Assembly (NCBI GenBank): GCA_016932835.1
Contig: JAFGCD010000040.1
Location: forward strand, 1-64,000
Source of the DNA: Sedimentisphaerales bacterium
Lineage (GTDB): Bacteria > Planctomycetota > Phycisphaerae > Sedimentisphaerales > Anaerobacaceae
Reading direction: 5' to 3'
Length of the DNA stretch: 64,000 nucleotides
Under the pieces are notes generated by a model, which was given only the letters and a program-made list of their open reading frames with translations, had not been told where the DNA came from and did not search any database. The translations under genes were made by a program, and so were the position numbers. Below are positions 1 to 8,528 of the stretch, piece after piece (within the stretch, counting starts at the first letter, position 1; each line of letters begins with the position of its first letter).

Positions 1-2428
1 CGGCTACGTCTATGGGTGGGGATACAATGTTTACGGCCAGTGCGGCAACGGCGATGAGGATTCCGAGGACAGGGAGCTTGTCCCGGTTCATGTGCATCAG
101 GGCCAGCAGCCGAGCGACCCCTGCGATCCGGCGGACAGGCTCAAGCACATCATCGCGGTCTCGGCGGGCGAGGACCACTCGATAGCGCTCGAAGCGGACT
201 ATCCGAGCGATGCGAATTTCAATGGGTGCGTATATACCTGGGGCAACGATACATTCGGGCCGGGCGGGGACTATAAGGGTGTTTTGGGGATAGGCGATGT
301 TTACGAAGGGCAGCGAGCCGAGCCGGTGCGAGTCCTCCGCGGAGAGCAGGACCATAACGACCCGAACCAGATATATTTGAAGCATATTGTCGCCATAAGT
401 GCCGGGTGGGACCATTCGATGGTCCTGGAAGAGTATGACCCTTTCGATCCCTGCCTGAAGGGCAGGGTCTATACATGGGGTAATAACGAGAATACACCAT
501 ATTCTTACGGCGGGCGATTAGGAAACGGGAGCACAACGAGCAGCGGCACGCCTGTAGTGGTTCACCGAGGGCAACAGGAGCCGGAAGACCCATGCAACCC
601 GGATACGAGTCTTACGCGGATTGTGGCGGTTTTAGCCGGCGAAGGCCATTCGATGGCGCTGGACGTCAGTGGATATGTCTATACCTGGGGCGACAACAGA
701 TATGGGCAGTTGGGAGACGGAACCGAGGAGCAGAGATTGGAGCCGGTGCGAGTGGCAGGCATGAACGGGCAGGGGTATTTGAGCAATATCGTAGCCATCT
801 CGGCAGGGTACTGGCACAGCCTGGCCATTGACGCCAACGGGACTATATGGACCTGGGGCAAAGGCGCCAACGGGCGCCTGGGATCGGGCAATAAGATCGT
901 AGATTGCAATACGCCTTATCCGATACCGGTGGTCTATAACGTTACGCAGCAGACATTTGCCTTCGGGATACAAACAGCGATAGACTATGCTGCCGGCGGA
1001 GACACGCTCGAAGCGTCGCCGGGGACATATTACGAGAATGTGAACTTTCTGGACAAGACCCTTACATTGCGGAGCGAAGACCCCAACGATCCCCAAGTCG
1101 CAGCCGAAACGATCATCGATGGATTCCATAATTATAATTGGGGTAGTGGAGTTACCGATTCCAACACAGTCAATTTTGGCGATAGCTCCGGCTCGATTCT
1201 GACGGGCATGACAATCACAATGGCCACAAGAAGCGGCATATGGTGCGACGATGGGGCATCGGGCCGGGTATCGAAGTGTATAATTGCTGACAGTTGGTGG
1301 CATGGAATATATTTGAGAGGCTCTTCGGTGGATATATCCGATTGCCAAATCAACGCCAACGCCTGCGATGAAGGCGCTTATTCCGGAATATGTTGTGCAG
1401 AGGGAGCCGTTGCCAATGTTTCTCGCTGCATTATCAGCAGTAACGGCGGGCACGGGATACACTGTATCGGCTCCACTGATGCTGTTGTTATTACAAACAA
1501 CATAATTCGAGACAATGCGGATGGAGGGATTCGCTGTGAAGAGTTCGACTTCGGGCCTGTCATCAAGAATAACTGGATATACGGCAACGACGGCAGCGGA
1601 GTCCAAACTCACAATCCACTATATCCCCCTTCTTCCGAAGCGATAATTCAGAACAATACTATTGTAGGTAATGCAGAATATGGAATAACGTCGGATTATG
1701 CCGTAGATGCTGAGATAACAAGCTGCATTATCCGCGATAATGGGACAGGCGATTTGTACGCAGAGAACGGGACGTTCGACGTAAGTTATTCCTGTCGGCA
1801 GATTTCTCCGCCAGGTGCGACCAACATCGCGGTGGACCCGTGCTTCGTCGATGCGGATGCGAACGACTTCCACCTTGACGGAAATTCTCCGTGCATTGAT
1901 GCGGGTAATCCGGATTTCGAGGCCGAGCCGAACGAGACGGATATCGACGAGGAAGAGCGGGTAATCGGCGGGCGGGTTGATATGGGGGCCGATGAGTTTT
2001 ACTGGAGCGCTGCGGACGTTAATGATAATGGGATTGTGAACTTCATCGATTATGCGCTGCTTACGGCGTACTGGCGGGATTCAGGTATCGATTACAATGA
2101 CGTATTCGGTTTTGGCGACAGCAATTCGGTAAGCCTGGCCGAATTCTGCGAAGACTGGCTGTGGCAGGCGGGCTGGCTGAGCGGGCCGGCGCCCTTAACG
2201 GCCGGCCGTGACGCCGGAACGACCGTCGAGACATTGGCTCTGGAGGCCACCCTATCCGCCGACATCGCATGCGTCAGACAAGAGCCGCTCACGGTCGAAC
2301 CTGTCGATATCGAAGCTATCATGCAGTGGCTGGCCGACATCTGGCTCGATCCTGAAGCGAGGAAGTCTCTGGATGCGGACAAGTTCCTGAAAGTCTATGA
2401 ATCGATCAGCCGATGGTCTGAGAGGTGA
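1..2428 (+). CDS. Secreted RCC1-repeat / parallel beta-helix / dockerin-like protein (5' partial)
   Basis: The reading frame is open from base 2 with no start, so the N-terminus lies outside the window; a GTG at 92 is internal to an RCC1 repeat and is not the real start. About 808 residues are visible. The first 310 or so contain RCC1-type propeller repeats, for example VYTWGDNRYGQLGDGT paired with SAGYWHSLAID. Residues about 320-640 look like a right-handed parallel beta-helix, with repeated turns such as DISDCQINANACDEGAY and NNIIRDNADGGIRC. A dockerin-like pair of calcium-loop motifs follows (ADVNDNGIVNFIDYALLTAYW, then FGDSNSVSLAEF), and an acidic tail of about 90 residues ends the protein. 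The combination suggests a large extracellular or surface-attached protein. Substrate and partner are unknown. It converges with the phosphoesterase gene, with 9 bp between them. Confidence 0.85.
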   Translation, partial: GYVYGWGYNVYGQCGNGDEDSEDRELVPVHVHQGQQPSDPCDPADRLKHIIAVSAGEDHSIALEADYPSDANFNGCVYTWGNDTFGPGGDYKGVLGIGDVYEGQRAEPVRVLRGEQDHNDPNQIYLKHIVAISAGWDHSMVLEEYDPFDPCLKGRVYTWGNNENTPYSYGGRLGNGSTTSSGTPVVVHRGQQEPEDPCNPDTSLTRIVAVLAGEGHSMALDVSGYVYTWGDNRYGQLGDGTEEQRLEPVRVAGMNGQGYLSNIVAISAGYWHSLAIDANGTIWTWGKGANGRLGSGNKIVDCNTPYPIPVVYNVTQQTFAFGIQTAIDYAAGGDTLEASPGTYYENVNFLDKTLTLRSEDPNDPQVAAETIIDGFHNYNWGSGVTDSNTVNFGDSSGSILTGMTITMATRSGIWCDDGASGRVSKCIIADSWWHGIYLRGSSVDISDCQINANACDEGAYSGICCAEGAVANVSRCIISSNGGHGIHCIGSTDAVVITNNIIRDNADGGIRCEEFDFGPVIKNNWIYGNDGSGVQTHNPLYPPSSEAIIQNNTIVGNAEYGITSDYAVDAEITSCIIRDNGTGDLYAENGTFDVSYSCRQISPPGATNIAVDPCFVDADANDFHLDGNSPCIDAGNPDFEAEPNETDIDEEERVIGGRVDMGADEFYWSAADVNDNGIVNFIDYALLTAYWRDSGIDYNDVFGFGDSNSVSLAEFCEDWLWQAGWLSGPAPLTAGRDAGTTVETLALEATLSADIACVRQEPLTVEPVDIEAIMQWLADIWLDPEARKSLDADKFLKVYESISRWSER

Positions 2429-2437
2429 TTGTTGTTT

Positions 2438-3328
2438 TCAGCGGAGGGTGAGAACGGTTATTTCGGGTCTTGAGTTGAATCGGATTCTGCCTACCCTTCC
2501 GAGGCCCCGGTTGACGTACAGCCTGGTTCCGTTGACATCGTACATGCCTGCGTGAAATTGTCTGCCTTTGAGATTGAGCATGTGTTCCGGGGGGAATCTG
2601 GATGTCTGGCCGTGAGTATGGCCGCTGAAAACGACATCGACGCCGAACGGCTCAATATACTCCACCGCCCGGGGGTTGTGCACGAGTGCGATTTTGGCCT
2701 GGTCGTCCGGTATGTCGGCAAAGGCCTCCTGCGGATGGAAATCATCGACCTTCAGGTCGCCCAGGCCGACCAGCCGAAGCAGTTCGCCGTGTATATTCAG
2801 GGCCCTGGATTGGTTCCGCAGGACGGTGATGCCGTTGGCCCGGAGGTTTCTCAGAAATCGGATCAGCATGTAGTCGCGTCTCCTTCTCGGCTGGACCTTG
2901 ATGCCGTAGTCATGATTGCCCAGACAGGCGTAAGTGCCGAATCGGCTCTTGATTCGGCCGAGCAGGGCGGCGACCTGTTCCCTGTATTTGCCGCGAATGT
3001 CGTAGGTGATGTAATCGCCGGTCAGGACGACTATATCGGCTTCGAGCCGGTTAAGCCTCTCGATACATCGCTGAAGGTAGCCTTGCCCGACGGTTCTGCT
3101 GAGGTGAAGGTCGCTTACGTGTGCTATGCGTGTGCCGTGCAGGTTGTGATGAATTTTGGTGAGGTTGAGGTCTATCTCGACGATTTCGAGCCACTGCGGC
3201 GCCAGCCCTTCGATAGCGACGGCAGAACGGGTGCAGAATCCAAGCGTGCCCAGCGCTGCTCTTTTGAGATAGAGGCCGTGGGTGATCAGTTTTTTGTGTC
3301 TTGGCGGTCGTTCTTTGACCTTGTGCAT
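2438..3328 (-). CDS. Calcineurin-like metallophosphoesterase (YaeI-like)
   Basis: This 296-residue protein carries the full binuclear-metal phosphoesterase signature: SDLH at 72-75, GDY at 104-106, GNHD at 137-140 and GHTHG at 236-240. Length and the hydrophobic N-terminal stretch around residues 22-40 fit the YaeI/YkuE group of membrane-associated phosphodiesterases, some of which act on lipids such as UDP-diacylglucosamine. The substrate here cannot be read from sequence. It is the last gene of a minus-strand run after the RhaT-like transporter and the UroD-like gene, 43 bp behind the latter. The ATG at 3328 has no strong ribosome binding site. Confidence 0.85.
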   Translation of the reverse strand: MHKVKERPPRHKKLITHGLYLKRAALGTLGFCTRSAVAIEGLAPQWLEIVEIDLNLTKIHHNLHGTRIAHVSDLHLSRTVGQGYLQRCIERLNRLEADIVVLTGDYITYDIRGKYREQVAALLGRIKSRFGTYACLGNHDYGIKVQPRRRRDYMLIRFLRNLRANGITVLRNQSRALNIHGELLRLVGLGDLKVDDFHPQEAFADIPDDQAKIALVHNPRAVEYIEPFGVDVVFSGHTHGQTSRFPPEHMLNLKGRQFHAGMYDVNGTRLYVNRGLGRVGRIRFNSRPEITVLTLR

Positions 3329-3371
3329 AATGAGCAGTACGGCCTGATGTGGTGTGTTGTTCGGTTTTCGG

Positions 3372-4538
3372 TCAGTAGAATCCGTGTTCGTATGCGGCGT
3401 CGAACAATGCTGCGATATTCTCCGGCGGTATGCCGACCTGGATGTTATGGACGTTGTTGAAGACGTAGCCGCCGCCCGGCTTGAAAATCTCGATATTCCT
3501 GCGAACGTGCCGGCTGATTTCGCCAGGCGTGGCGTTGGGCAGGACGTGCTGAGTGTCTATCGCTCCGCCCCAGAAGGTCAGCCTGTCGCCGAATTTATCC
3601 TTCAAGTCCTGCGGGTCCATGTTTTCGGCGCTGATTTGAACCGGGTTCAGGATGTCGATTCCGTTGTCGATCAGTTCGCCGATGAGCGGCATTGCCGAGC
3701 CGCAGGTGTGATACCATATCTTGGCGGGCGTGAGCGATTTTATGTGCCGGACGAGCCTTTTCTGCCGGGGCTTGACTGTCCTGCGGTAGAAATCGGGGCT
3801 GAACAGGGGTCCGGATTGGCCGGCGATATCGTCGCCTATCATTACGACGTCGATAATATCGCCTACCTCAGCCATAAAGGCCGTGTAGTAGTCCAGCCAG
3901 AACTTCAGCATCTGGTCCAGCAGGGCTTCGCAAAAACCGGGATTCTCTATCATATCCATGAACCACCGCTCAAGGCCCCGCATATACCAGCAGGTTTCAT
4001 AGACGACGCCGCCGATGCCTGTCGAGATTGCATACGGCGTGTTGTTGCGTAGTTCCAGGGCCTGGTCGCGGACGCCGGTGAAGCGTGTGGGGTCGCCGCC
4101 GTTGGGGAAAGGGTAGTCGGCGATTGTATCAATGGCCGCCTCTGCCAGCGGGTGGTGCGAAATATCCATGTAAAGCTGCTGGTCGTCTGGCATGGACCAC
4201 ACAACTCCGAATTCGTCTTTGAGGTCGTGCCAGAGCCTGCCGGCGCGTTCGTTTTGCTCGATGCCGCCCTTGAAGCTGTCGGGTCCGTGCGCGCAGATAT
4301 AGCGCGTATCGACGTGAAATCGCCTCAGGACTTCTTCGCACGGCTTGGCGAGCTGCTGGACCGGGTCCATTATCGCCGGCTCGTCGTCGATGCCCAGATA
4401 ATCGAGCAGCTCTGTGTACGCCCTTTTGTGAATGCCGGTCTGGAATCCGCCCAAATCGATAGGAACCCTGTCCGGCGTCTCGTGGTTGAGGGTTTTAACA
4501 AGCCGCTGTCTCGATGTCATCGTTTCCTTATGCGCCAT
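3372..4538 (-). CDS. Uroporphyrinogen decarboxylase (URO-D) superfamily protein, not HemE
   Basis: The 388-residue protein begins with the family pattern TSRQRLVKTLNHETPDRVPID and has a URO-D-type TIM barrel. It lacks the PxWxMRQAGR substrate loop of true HemE. It carries an H-T-C motif at 277-279 followed by GS, at the position of the zinc-binding H-x-C of corrinoid methyltransferases such as MtaA, plus GDDIAGQSG near 235 and a C-terminal VHNIQ. In this lineage such genes recur inside sugar-catabolic operons; a second one lies at 15698-16984. A methyl-transfer role, for example on methylated sugars, is only an inference. It sits 7 bp after the end of the transporter gene, so the two are probably co-transcribed. 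Confidence 0.8.
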   Translation of the reverse strand: MAHKETMTSRQRLVKTLNHETPDRVPIDLGGFQTGIHKRAYTELLDYLGIDDEPAIMDPVQQLAKPCEEVLRRFHVDTRYICAHGPDSFKGGIEQNERAGRLWHDLKDEFGVVWSMPDDQQLYMDISHHPLAEAAIDTIADYPFPNGGDPTRFTGVRDQALELRNNTPYAISTGIGGVVYETCWYMRGLERWFMDMIENPGFCEALLDQMLKFWLDYYTAFMAEVGDIIDVVMIGDDIAGQSGPLFSPDFYRRTVKPRQKRLVRHIKSLTPAKIWYHTCGSAMPLIGELIDNGIDILNPVQISAENMDPQDLKDKFGDRLTFWGGAIDTQHVLPNATPGEISRHVRRNIEIFKPGGGYVFNNVHNIQVGIPPENIAALFDAAYEHGFY

Positions 4539-4545
4539 TTCTGCC

Positions 4546-5649
4546 TCACCTGAAATCCGTAACCGTGATCGCTGCGGTCAAAGGCCGAGCGTCTTTCGCC
4601 GCTTTTTCCTCGGTCTTCTTTATGTAATTGCCCCACCCGACGACAAGTATCGATATGATCAGGATGACTATGCCTAATCTTATCAGCCGATGCGTTCGGC
4701 GGCTCGATCCTTTCCATTCCTTGAACAGCAGTCCCCAGATATTGCTGAAGACTATTATGAAAGCCATGTGAATGGTCCAGCTCGAAAAGCCGTATTCACC
4801 CATTCTCGTCTCGCCCATTCCGTAGAACATAAACTGCAGGTACCACGTGATGCCCGCGAGGGCGCTGAAGAAATAGTTGCCCGGCAGCGACGCATTCTCG
4901 GCCTTGATGTAATCTTTTGCAGTGCGGTTTTTAATATTCAGGAAGACGCACCAGATGAAATTCGTCGTAAAGCCTCCGGCGAGGATAAAAATGAAGGTCG
5001 GCGTATTCAGCCAGAGCGATTTGCTGTCCGGGCCGAACGCTACCTCTGCAATGGGCTTGCCGGCGGTTATGCCGAAGGCCATGCATGCACTCATAATTCC
5101 CGCAAAGATGGCGACCCAGAGCCCTTTGGTGAAGTTGAATTCCTTGATTGTCTCCTTCTTTTTCTCGTCGGACATCTCCCTTTCCTTGGAGACGCCGGCC
5201 CAGCCGCAGACGGCAATCCCGGCAAGGCAGACGGCGATGCCGCCCAGTATCACCTGGCCCGATGTGTGGCTGACGAGGTTGCCGAATTTGCCTCTGAATA
5301 TGGGCGGTATGATTGTCCCGAACGCCGCGCAGAATCCCAACGCAATCGCATACCCCAGCGACATACCGAGATAACGCATCGACAGGCCGAATGTCAGCCC
5401 CCCGATTCCCCACAAAACGCCGAACAGGTACGTCCAGAACATGCTCGCCAAAGGCGCATCGCTCAGGACCGAAAGAAGCCCCGGCACGACCAGCAGCGCC
5501 ACCGTCCATGGTGCAAGAATCCAGGAGAATACGCCCCCTGCGAGCCAATAGCTCTCCCATGCCCAGTTGCGGACCTTCTTGAAGGGGATATAGAAACTGC
5601 CGGCTGCAAAGCCTCCTATCGCGTGAAGCAAGACACCTAATGCGACCAT
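4546..5649 (-). CDS. RhaT-like L-rhamnose/proton symporter family transporter
   Basis: The protein is a ten-helix-type membrane protein with strong RhaT family signatures near the N-terminus: FYIPFKKVRNWAWESYW followed by GGVFSWILAPW, and a glycine-rich LSMRYLGMSLGYAIALG. It is expected to import L-rhamnose or a related deoxy sugar with protons. I start it at 5649 (MVALGVLLHAIGG, 367 residues) because AAGGA lies 8 bp upstream; the open frame extends ten codons further without a better start. A soluble Lys/Glu-rich loop (EREMSDEKKKETIKE) lies mid-protein, and the C-terminus is basic and cytoplasmic. It is the first gene of the unit leading into the UroD-like and phosphoesterase genes. Confidence 0.85.
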   Translation of the reverse strand: MVALGVLLHAIGGFAAGSFYIPFKKVRNWAWESYWLAGGVFSWILAPWTVALLVVPGLLSVLSDAPLASMFWTYLFGVLWGIGGLTFGLSMRYLGMSLGYAIALGFCAAFGTIIPPIFRGKFGNLVSHTSGQVILGGIAVCLAGIAVCGWAGVSKEREMSDEKKKETIKEFNFTKGLWVAIFAGIMSACMAFGITAGKPIAEVAFGPDSKSLWLNTPTFIFILAGGFTTNFIWCVFLNIKNRTAKDYIKAENASLPGNYFFSALAGITWYLQFMFYGMGETRMGEYGFSSWTIHMAFIIVFSNIWGLLFKEWKGSSRRTHRLIRLGIVILIISILVVGWGNYIKKTEEKAAKDARPLTAAITVTDFR

Positions 5650-5828
5650 AGCAGGATTCCTTTCTGTCGGCCCATTCACGGCGGGGCGTCGATGTCATTC
5701 GCCGGCAGGATAACGGATATATTGGAGTTTCACAATGTTTTTCCAGTGTCTTGCCTCTGTCGCTTCCCGAAGATTTGACAAAGCGCTGGGTCAGGGAGCT
5801 TCATCTGAAAAGTTGTCCTGAAATATTA

Positions 5829-5859
5829 TTGACAGAATCGGCGAAAAGCCGAGTATTAT
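5829..5859 (+). promoter_or_regulatory. Sigma-70-type promoter for the mltA transcript
   Basis: A perfect -35 TTGACA at 5829-5834 is followed after 19 bp by TATTAT at 5854-5859. It lies about 80 bp upstream of the MltA start in a non-coding stretch, oriented toward it. The spacer is slightly longer than the ideal 17 bp. Confidence 0.5.
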
Positions 5860-5936
5860 ATAGAGGCGGGTTTTTTGCAGGGCCGCACTAAACGGATAGA
5901 AGTCAGCCGTGTCAGAAGAATTCGGAGTTTGAAAAT

Positions 5937-7115
5937 ATGGCAAGAAAAATCCTTCTCTCAGCACTGGTTTTGGTTTGGATGTTCTTTCTGGGGTGCAAAA
6001 CAAAACCTCAGCCCGTCAAAACGCCCTATGATCGTCCCCTGCCGCCCGGGATGTACGCTTTGCGAAAGATAACCGACCCGGCCCAGATACCCGATTTCAC
6101 GATGGCCTGCCTGGATTTGAAGGATTTACAGGAGTCTGTTGACAACAGCCTGAGCTATCTGAGCAAACCTTCCAGCCAGGGCTTCTTTCCGTCGGGCGAG
6201 ATCACGCACGCCAAGGCCGTAGAAAGCCTGGAAGTGTTTTTGGACATGCTGGAGTCGGGCCTTCAAGGCCGGCAATTAAATGATGCGATACGCCAGAAAT
6301 TCGACGTCTATATTTCCATAGGGTGCGACGACCAGGGAACGGTCCTCTTCACCGGCTATTATACGCCGATATTCGACGGTTCGCACACGGAGACGGAGCG
6401 ATTCAAGTATCCGCTTTACAAGCAGCCGGACGATTTGGTCAAGGGGCCGAACGGCGAAATACTCGGCAGGCAAACCGCCGACGGGATCACGCCCTACCCT
6501 CAGAGGGCCGTAATCGAGGGCGCCAGGCTCGTGCGGGGCAAGGAACTGATCTGGCTGGCCGACGCTTTCGAGGCGTATATCGCGCACGTGCAGGGTTCGG
6601 CCAAGATCAGACTGCCCGACGGCGAGTTGATAACCGTCGGCTACGCGGCCAATAACGGACACGAATATCGGAGCATCGGCAAGGAGATGGTCCGGGACGG
6701 CGTTATCGCTTCCGACCAGCTTAGTCTCTCGGGCATGATAGATTTCTTCAAACAGCATCCCGACCTGATCGACACATACGTTCGGCGCAATCCGCGATTT
6801 GTCTTTTTCCGGGAAGAGCAGGGCAGGCCGAGAGGCAGCCTCAATGAGCAGGTTACGCCGATGCGGACTATCGCCACGGATAAATCCATCTTTCCGCGGG
6901 CCTCCCTGGGCTTTATCTCCACGTCTCTGCCGCAGCTCGTCGGAGGCTCGCCGGTCATTCAGCCGTATCAGGGGTTTGTCCTGGACCAGGATACCGGCGG
7001 CGCGATACGCGCACCCGGAAGGTGCGATGTATATATAGGTGTGGGTGATACGGCGGGCCAACTGGCCGGCCAGACTTATCAGGAAGGACAGTTGTATTAT
7101 TTGTTTGTCAAATAG
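5937..7115 (+). CDS. mltA: Membrane-bound lytic murein transglycosylase A (MltA-like lipoprotein)
   Basis: This 392-residue protein starts with a lipoprotein signal ending in the lipobox LGC at residues 19-21 or so. It then has an MltA domain (FTGYYTPIFDGS, GKELIWLADAFEAY, VQGSAKIRLPDGE) and the C-terminal 3D domain with the catalytic aspartate region DTGGAIRAPGRCDVYIG. MltA enzymes cleave peptidoglycan glycan strands, forming 1,6-anhydro-muramyl ends, and work in the periplasm anchored to the outer membrane. Length is close to E. coli MltA (365). GGAG sits 7 bp before the ATG. A small entericidin-like gene follows 57 bp downstream on the same strand. The presence of MltA argues for a Gram-negative-type wall. 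Confidence 0.93.
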   Translation: MARKILLSALVLVWMFFLGCKTKPQPVKTPYDRPLPPGMYALRKITDPAQIPDFTMACLDLKDLQESVDNSLSYLSKPSSQGFFPSGEITHAKAVESLEVFLDMLESGLQGRQLNDAIRQKFDVYISIGCDDQGTVLFTGYYTPIFDGSHTETERFKYPLYKQPDDLVKGPNGEILGRQTADGITPYPQRAVIEGARLVRGKELIWLADAFEAYIAHVQGSAKIRLPDGELITVGYAANNGHEYRSIGKEMVRDGVIASDQLSLSGMIDFFKQHPDLIDTYVRRNPRFVFFREEQGRPRGSLNEQVTPMRTIATDKSIFPRASLGFISTSLPQLVGGSPVIQPYQGFVLDQDTGGAIRAPGRCDVYIGVGDTAGQLAGQTYQEGQLYYLFVK

Positions 7116-7172
7116 AAGCAGATGTGGTTAAATGAGCGCGGTTTTGGACGTACTAATGAGGAGTCTTAGAAA

Positions 7173-7310
7173 ATGATTAAGAAAAGTCTTCTGCTTATCG
7201 CAATTGTCGCTATTGCGCTGTCTCTTTTCGGCTGTCACACGGCCGAGGGAGCCAAAGAGGACATTACCTTCATCGGCGACAAGACGCTCGAATTCGTAGA
7301 AAAAGAATAG
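7173..7310 (+). CDS. Entericidin-like small lipoprotein (45 aa)
   Basis: A 45-residue frame begins at the ATG at 7173, with GAGGAG 9 bp upstream. It has two lysines, a leucine-rich signal (SLLLIAIVAIALSLFG) and a lipobox cysteine at residue 21, followed by HTAEGAKEDITFIGDK. That layout, CNT-x-x-G-x-x-xDI after a short lipoprotein signal, matches the EcnA/EcnB entericidin family of tiny envelope lipoproteins. It lies directly downstream of mltA and may share its transcript. The identification rests on a short alignable region, so it could also be an unrelated short lipoprotein. Confidence 0.75.
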   Translation: MIKKSLLLIAIVAIALSLFGCHTAEGAKEDITFIGDKTLEFVEKE

Positions 7311-7492
7311 GCGTCGACTCCGTCGATTCGCAGCATCCATTTCCCGGTTTGACAAGCTCCGGTACGGCACGCCAGGGGCTCGTTTTGTGAGCCGTGTTCA
7401 CGTGTTCGGCGCCGGATTCCTTCGCTTTGAAACGGCGAAATACGCGTTGGTTTGCTGCGAGTCTGTCTGGGAAATTGAGTTAGGACCCAACT

Positions 7493-8491
7493 ATGTCAGA
7501 AGGAATCAACCGACGGGATTTTCTGGAGAAAGCCGCCCTTGTCTCAGGCGCTGCCGCGGCCTTGTGTCTGGAGGAGAAGATTCTGCTCGCCGGGCAGGCG
7601 GGCCGGACCGGCAAGCCTGACGACGAGCCCCCCGGCAATAAACTGCCGAGAGGGCGTATCGGCAAGTTGGAGGTCAGCAGGATAATCTGCGGCGGGAACC
7701 TGCTCAACGGCTTCGCACACTCCAGAGACCTGATTTACGTCTCGGAATTGCTCCGGCATTACTTCACCGATGAAAAGATCATGCAGACCTGGGAGCTGTG
7801 CGAGGAAAACGGCATAAACACGATGGTCTCTACCGTCAACAGCCCATACGCCAGCGGCCAGGACCCGACGCTTCGAGTGATCGAGAAATACCGCAACCAG
7901 CGGGGCGGGAAGATTCAATGGCTTGCGCAATGCTTCCCGCAGGCAAACGATTTCAGCAGGATTAAGATTGCCGCCGACAACGGGGCCGACGGCGCTTTCG
8001 TTCAGGGCCAGATGGGGGATATCTGGGCAAAGCACGGGCGGGTGGACCTGCTTGCCAAGGCCGTGGACCTCATGAAGGAAAACGGGATGGTCGCCGGTGT
8101 GGCCTGCCACGACTTGGCGGTGCCGATCGCTTTGGAGAAAGAGGGCGTGCCTGTTGATTTCTACATGAAGACCTTGCACGACGATACGTACTGGAGCGCC
8201 ACGGCGGAGAAGGACCTGCCCCGTGACGGGGGCCTGCCCGCCCACGACAACATGTGGTGCACCCGTGCTGAGGAGACTATCGAATTCATGAGGACTGTCA
8301 AAAAGCCGTGGATTGCATACAAGGTCCTGGCGGCAGGGGCGATTCACCCCATGGACGGCTTCAAGTATGTATTTGCCGGCGGCGCGGATTTTGCCTGTGT
8401 CGGCATGCTCGATTTCCATGTTGTAGAGAACAGCATTATCGCCCGCCGCGTCGTCACCGAAGCTAAGGAACGCCCGCGCCCCTGGTGCTGA
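7493..8491 (+). CDS. Tat-exported protein of unknown function, aldo/keto-reductase-like barrel
   Basis: The 332-residue protein opens with a twin-arginine signal (NRRDFLEKAALVSGAAAAL). The mature part begins LPRGRIGKLEVSRIICGGNLLNG, which resembles the N-terminal strand of aldo/keto-reductase barrels (G..l.vSriilGgn). It continues with a barrel-like alternation of predicted strands and helices, including NGINTMVSTVN and GADGAFVQGQMGD. I do not see a clear AKR catalytic tetrad, so an enzymatic role is not assigned. AGGA lies 7 bp before the ATG at 7493. The gene converges with the mutarotase gene. Confidence 0.75.
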   Translation: MSEGINRRDFLEKAALVSGAAAALCLEEKILLAGQAGRTGKPDDEPPGNKLPRGRIGKLEVSRIICGGNLLNGFAHSRDLIYVSELLRHYFTDEKIMQTWELCEENGINTMVSTVNSPYASGQDPTLRVIEKYRNQRGGKIQWLAQCFPQANDFSRIKIAADNGADGAFVQGQMGDIWAKHGRVDLLAKAVDLMKENGMVAGVACHDLAVPIALEKEGVPVDFYMKTLHDDTYWSATAEKDLPRDGGLPAHDNMWCTRAEETIEFMRTVKKPWIAYKVLAAGAIHPMDGFKYVFAGGADFACVGMLDFHVVENSIIARRVVTEAKERPRPWC

Positions 8492-8528
8492 CGGCGGCGC
8501 ATTGAGGAATCGGCGGAGAAGGCGACAG

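Noticed and set aside
7377-7393. Hairpin GGCTC/GAGCC after the entericidin-like gene
   Set aside because: The stem has five pairs and no T-run follows; it may be chance.
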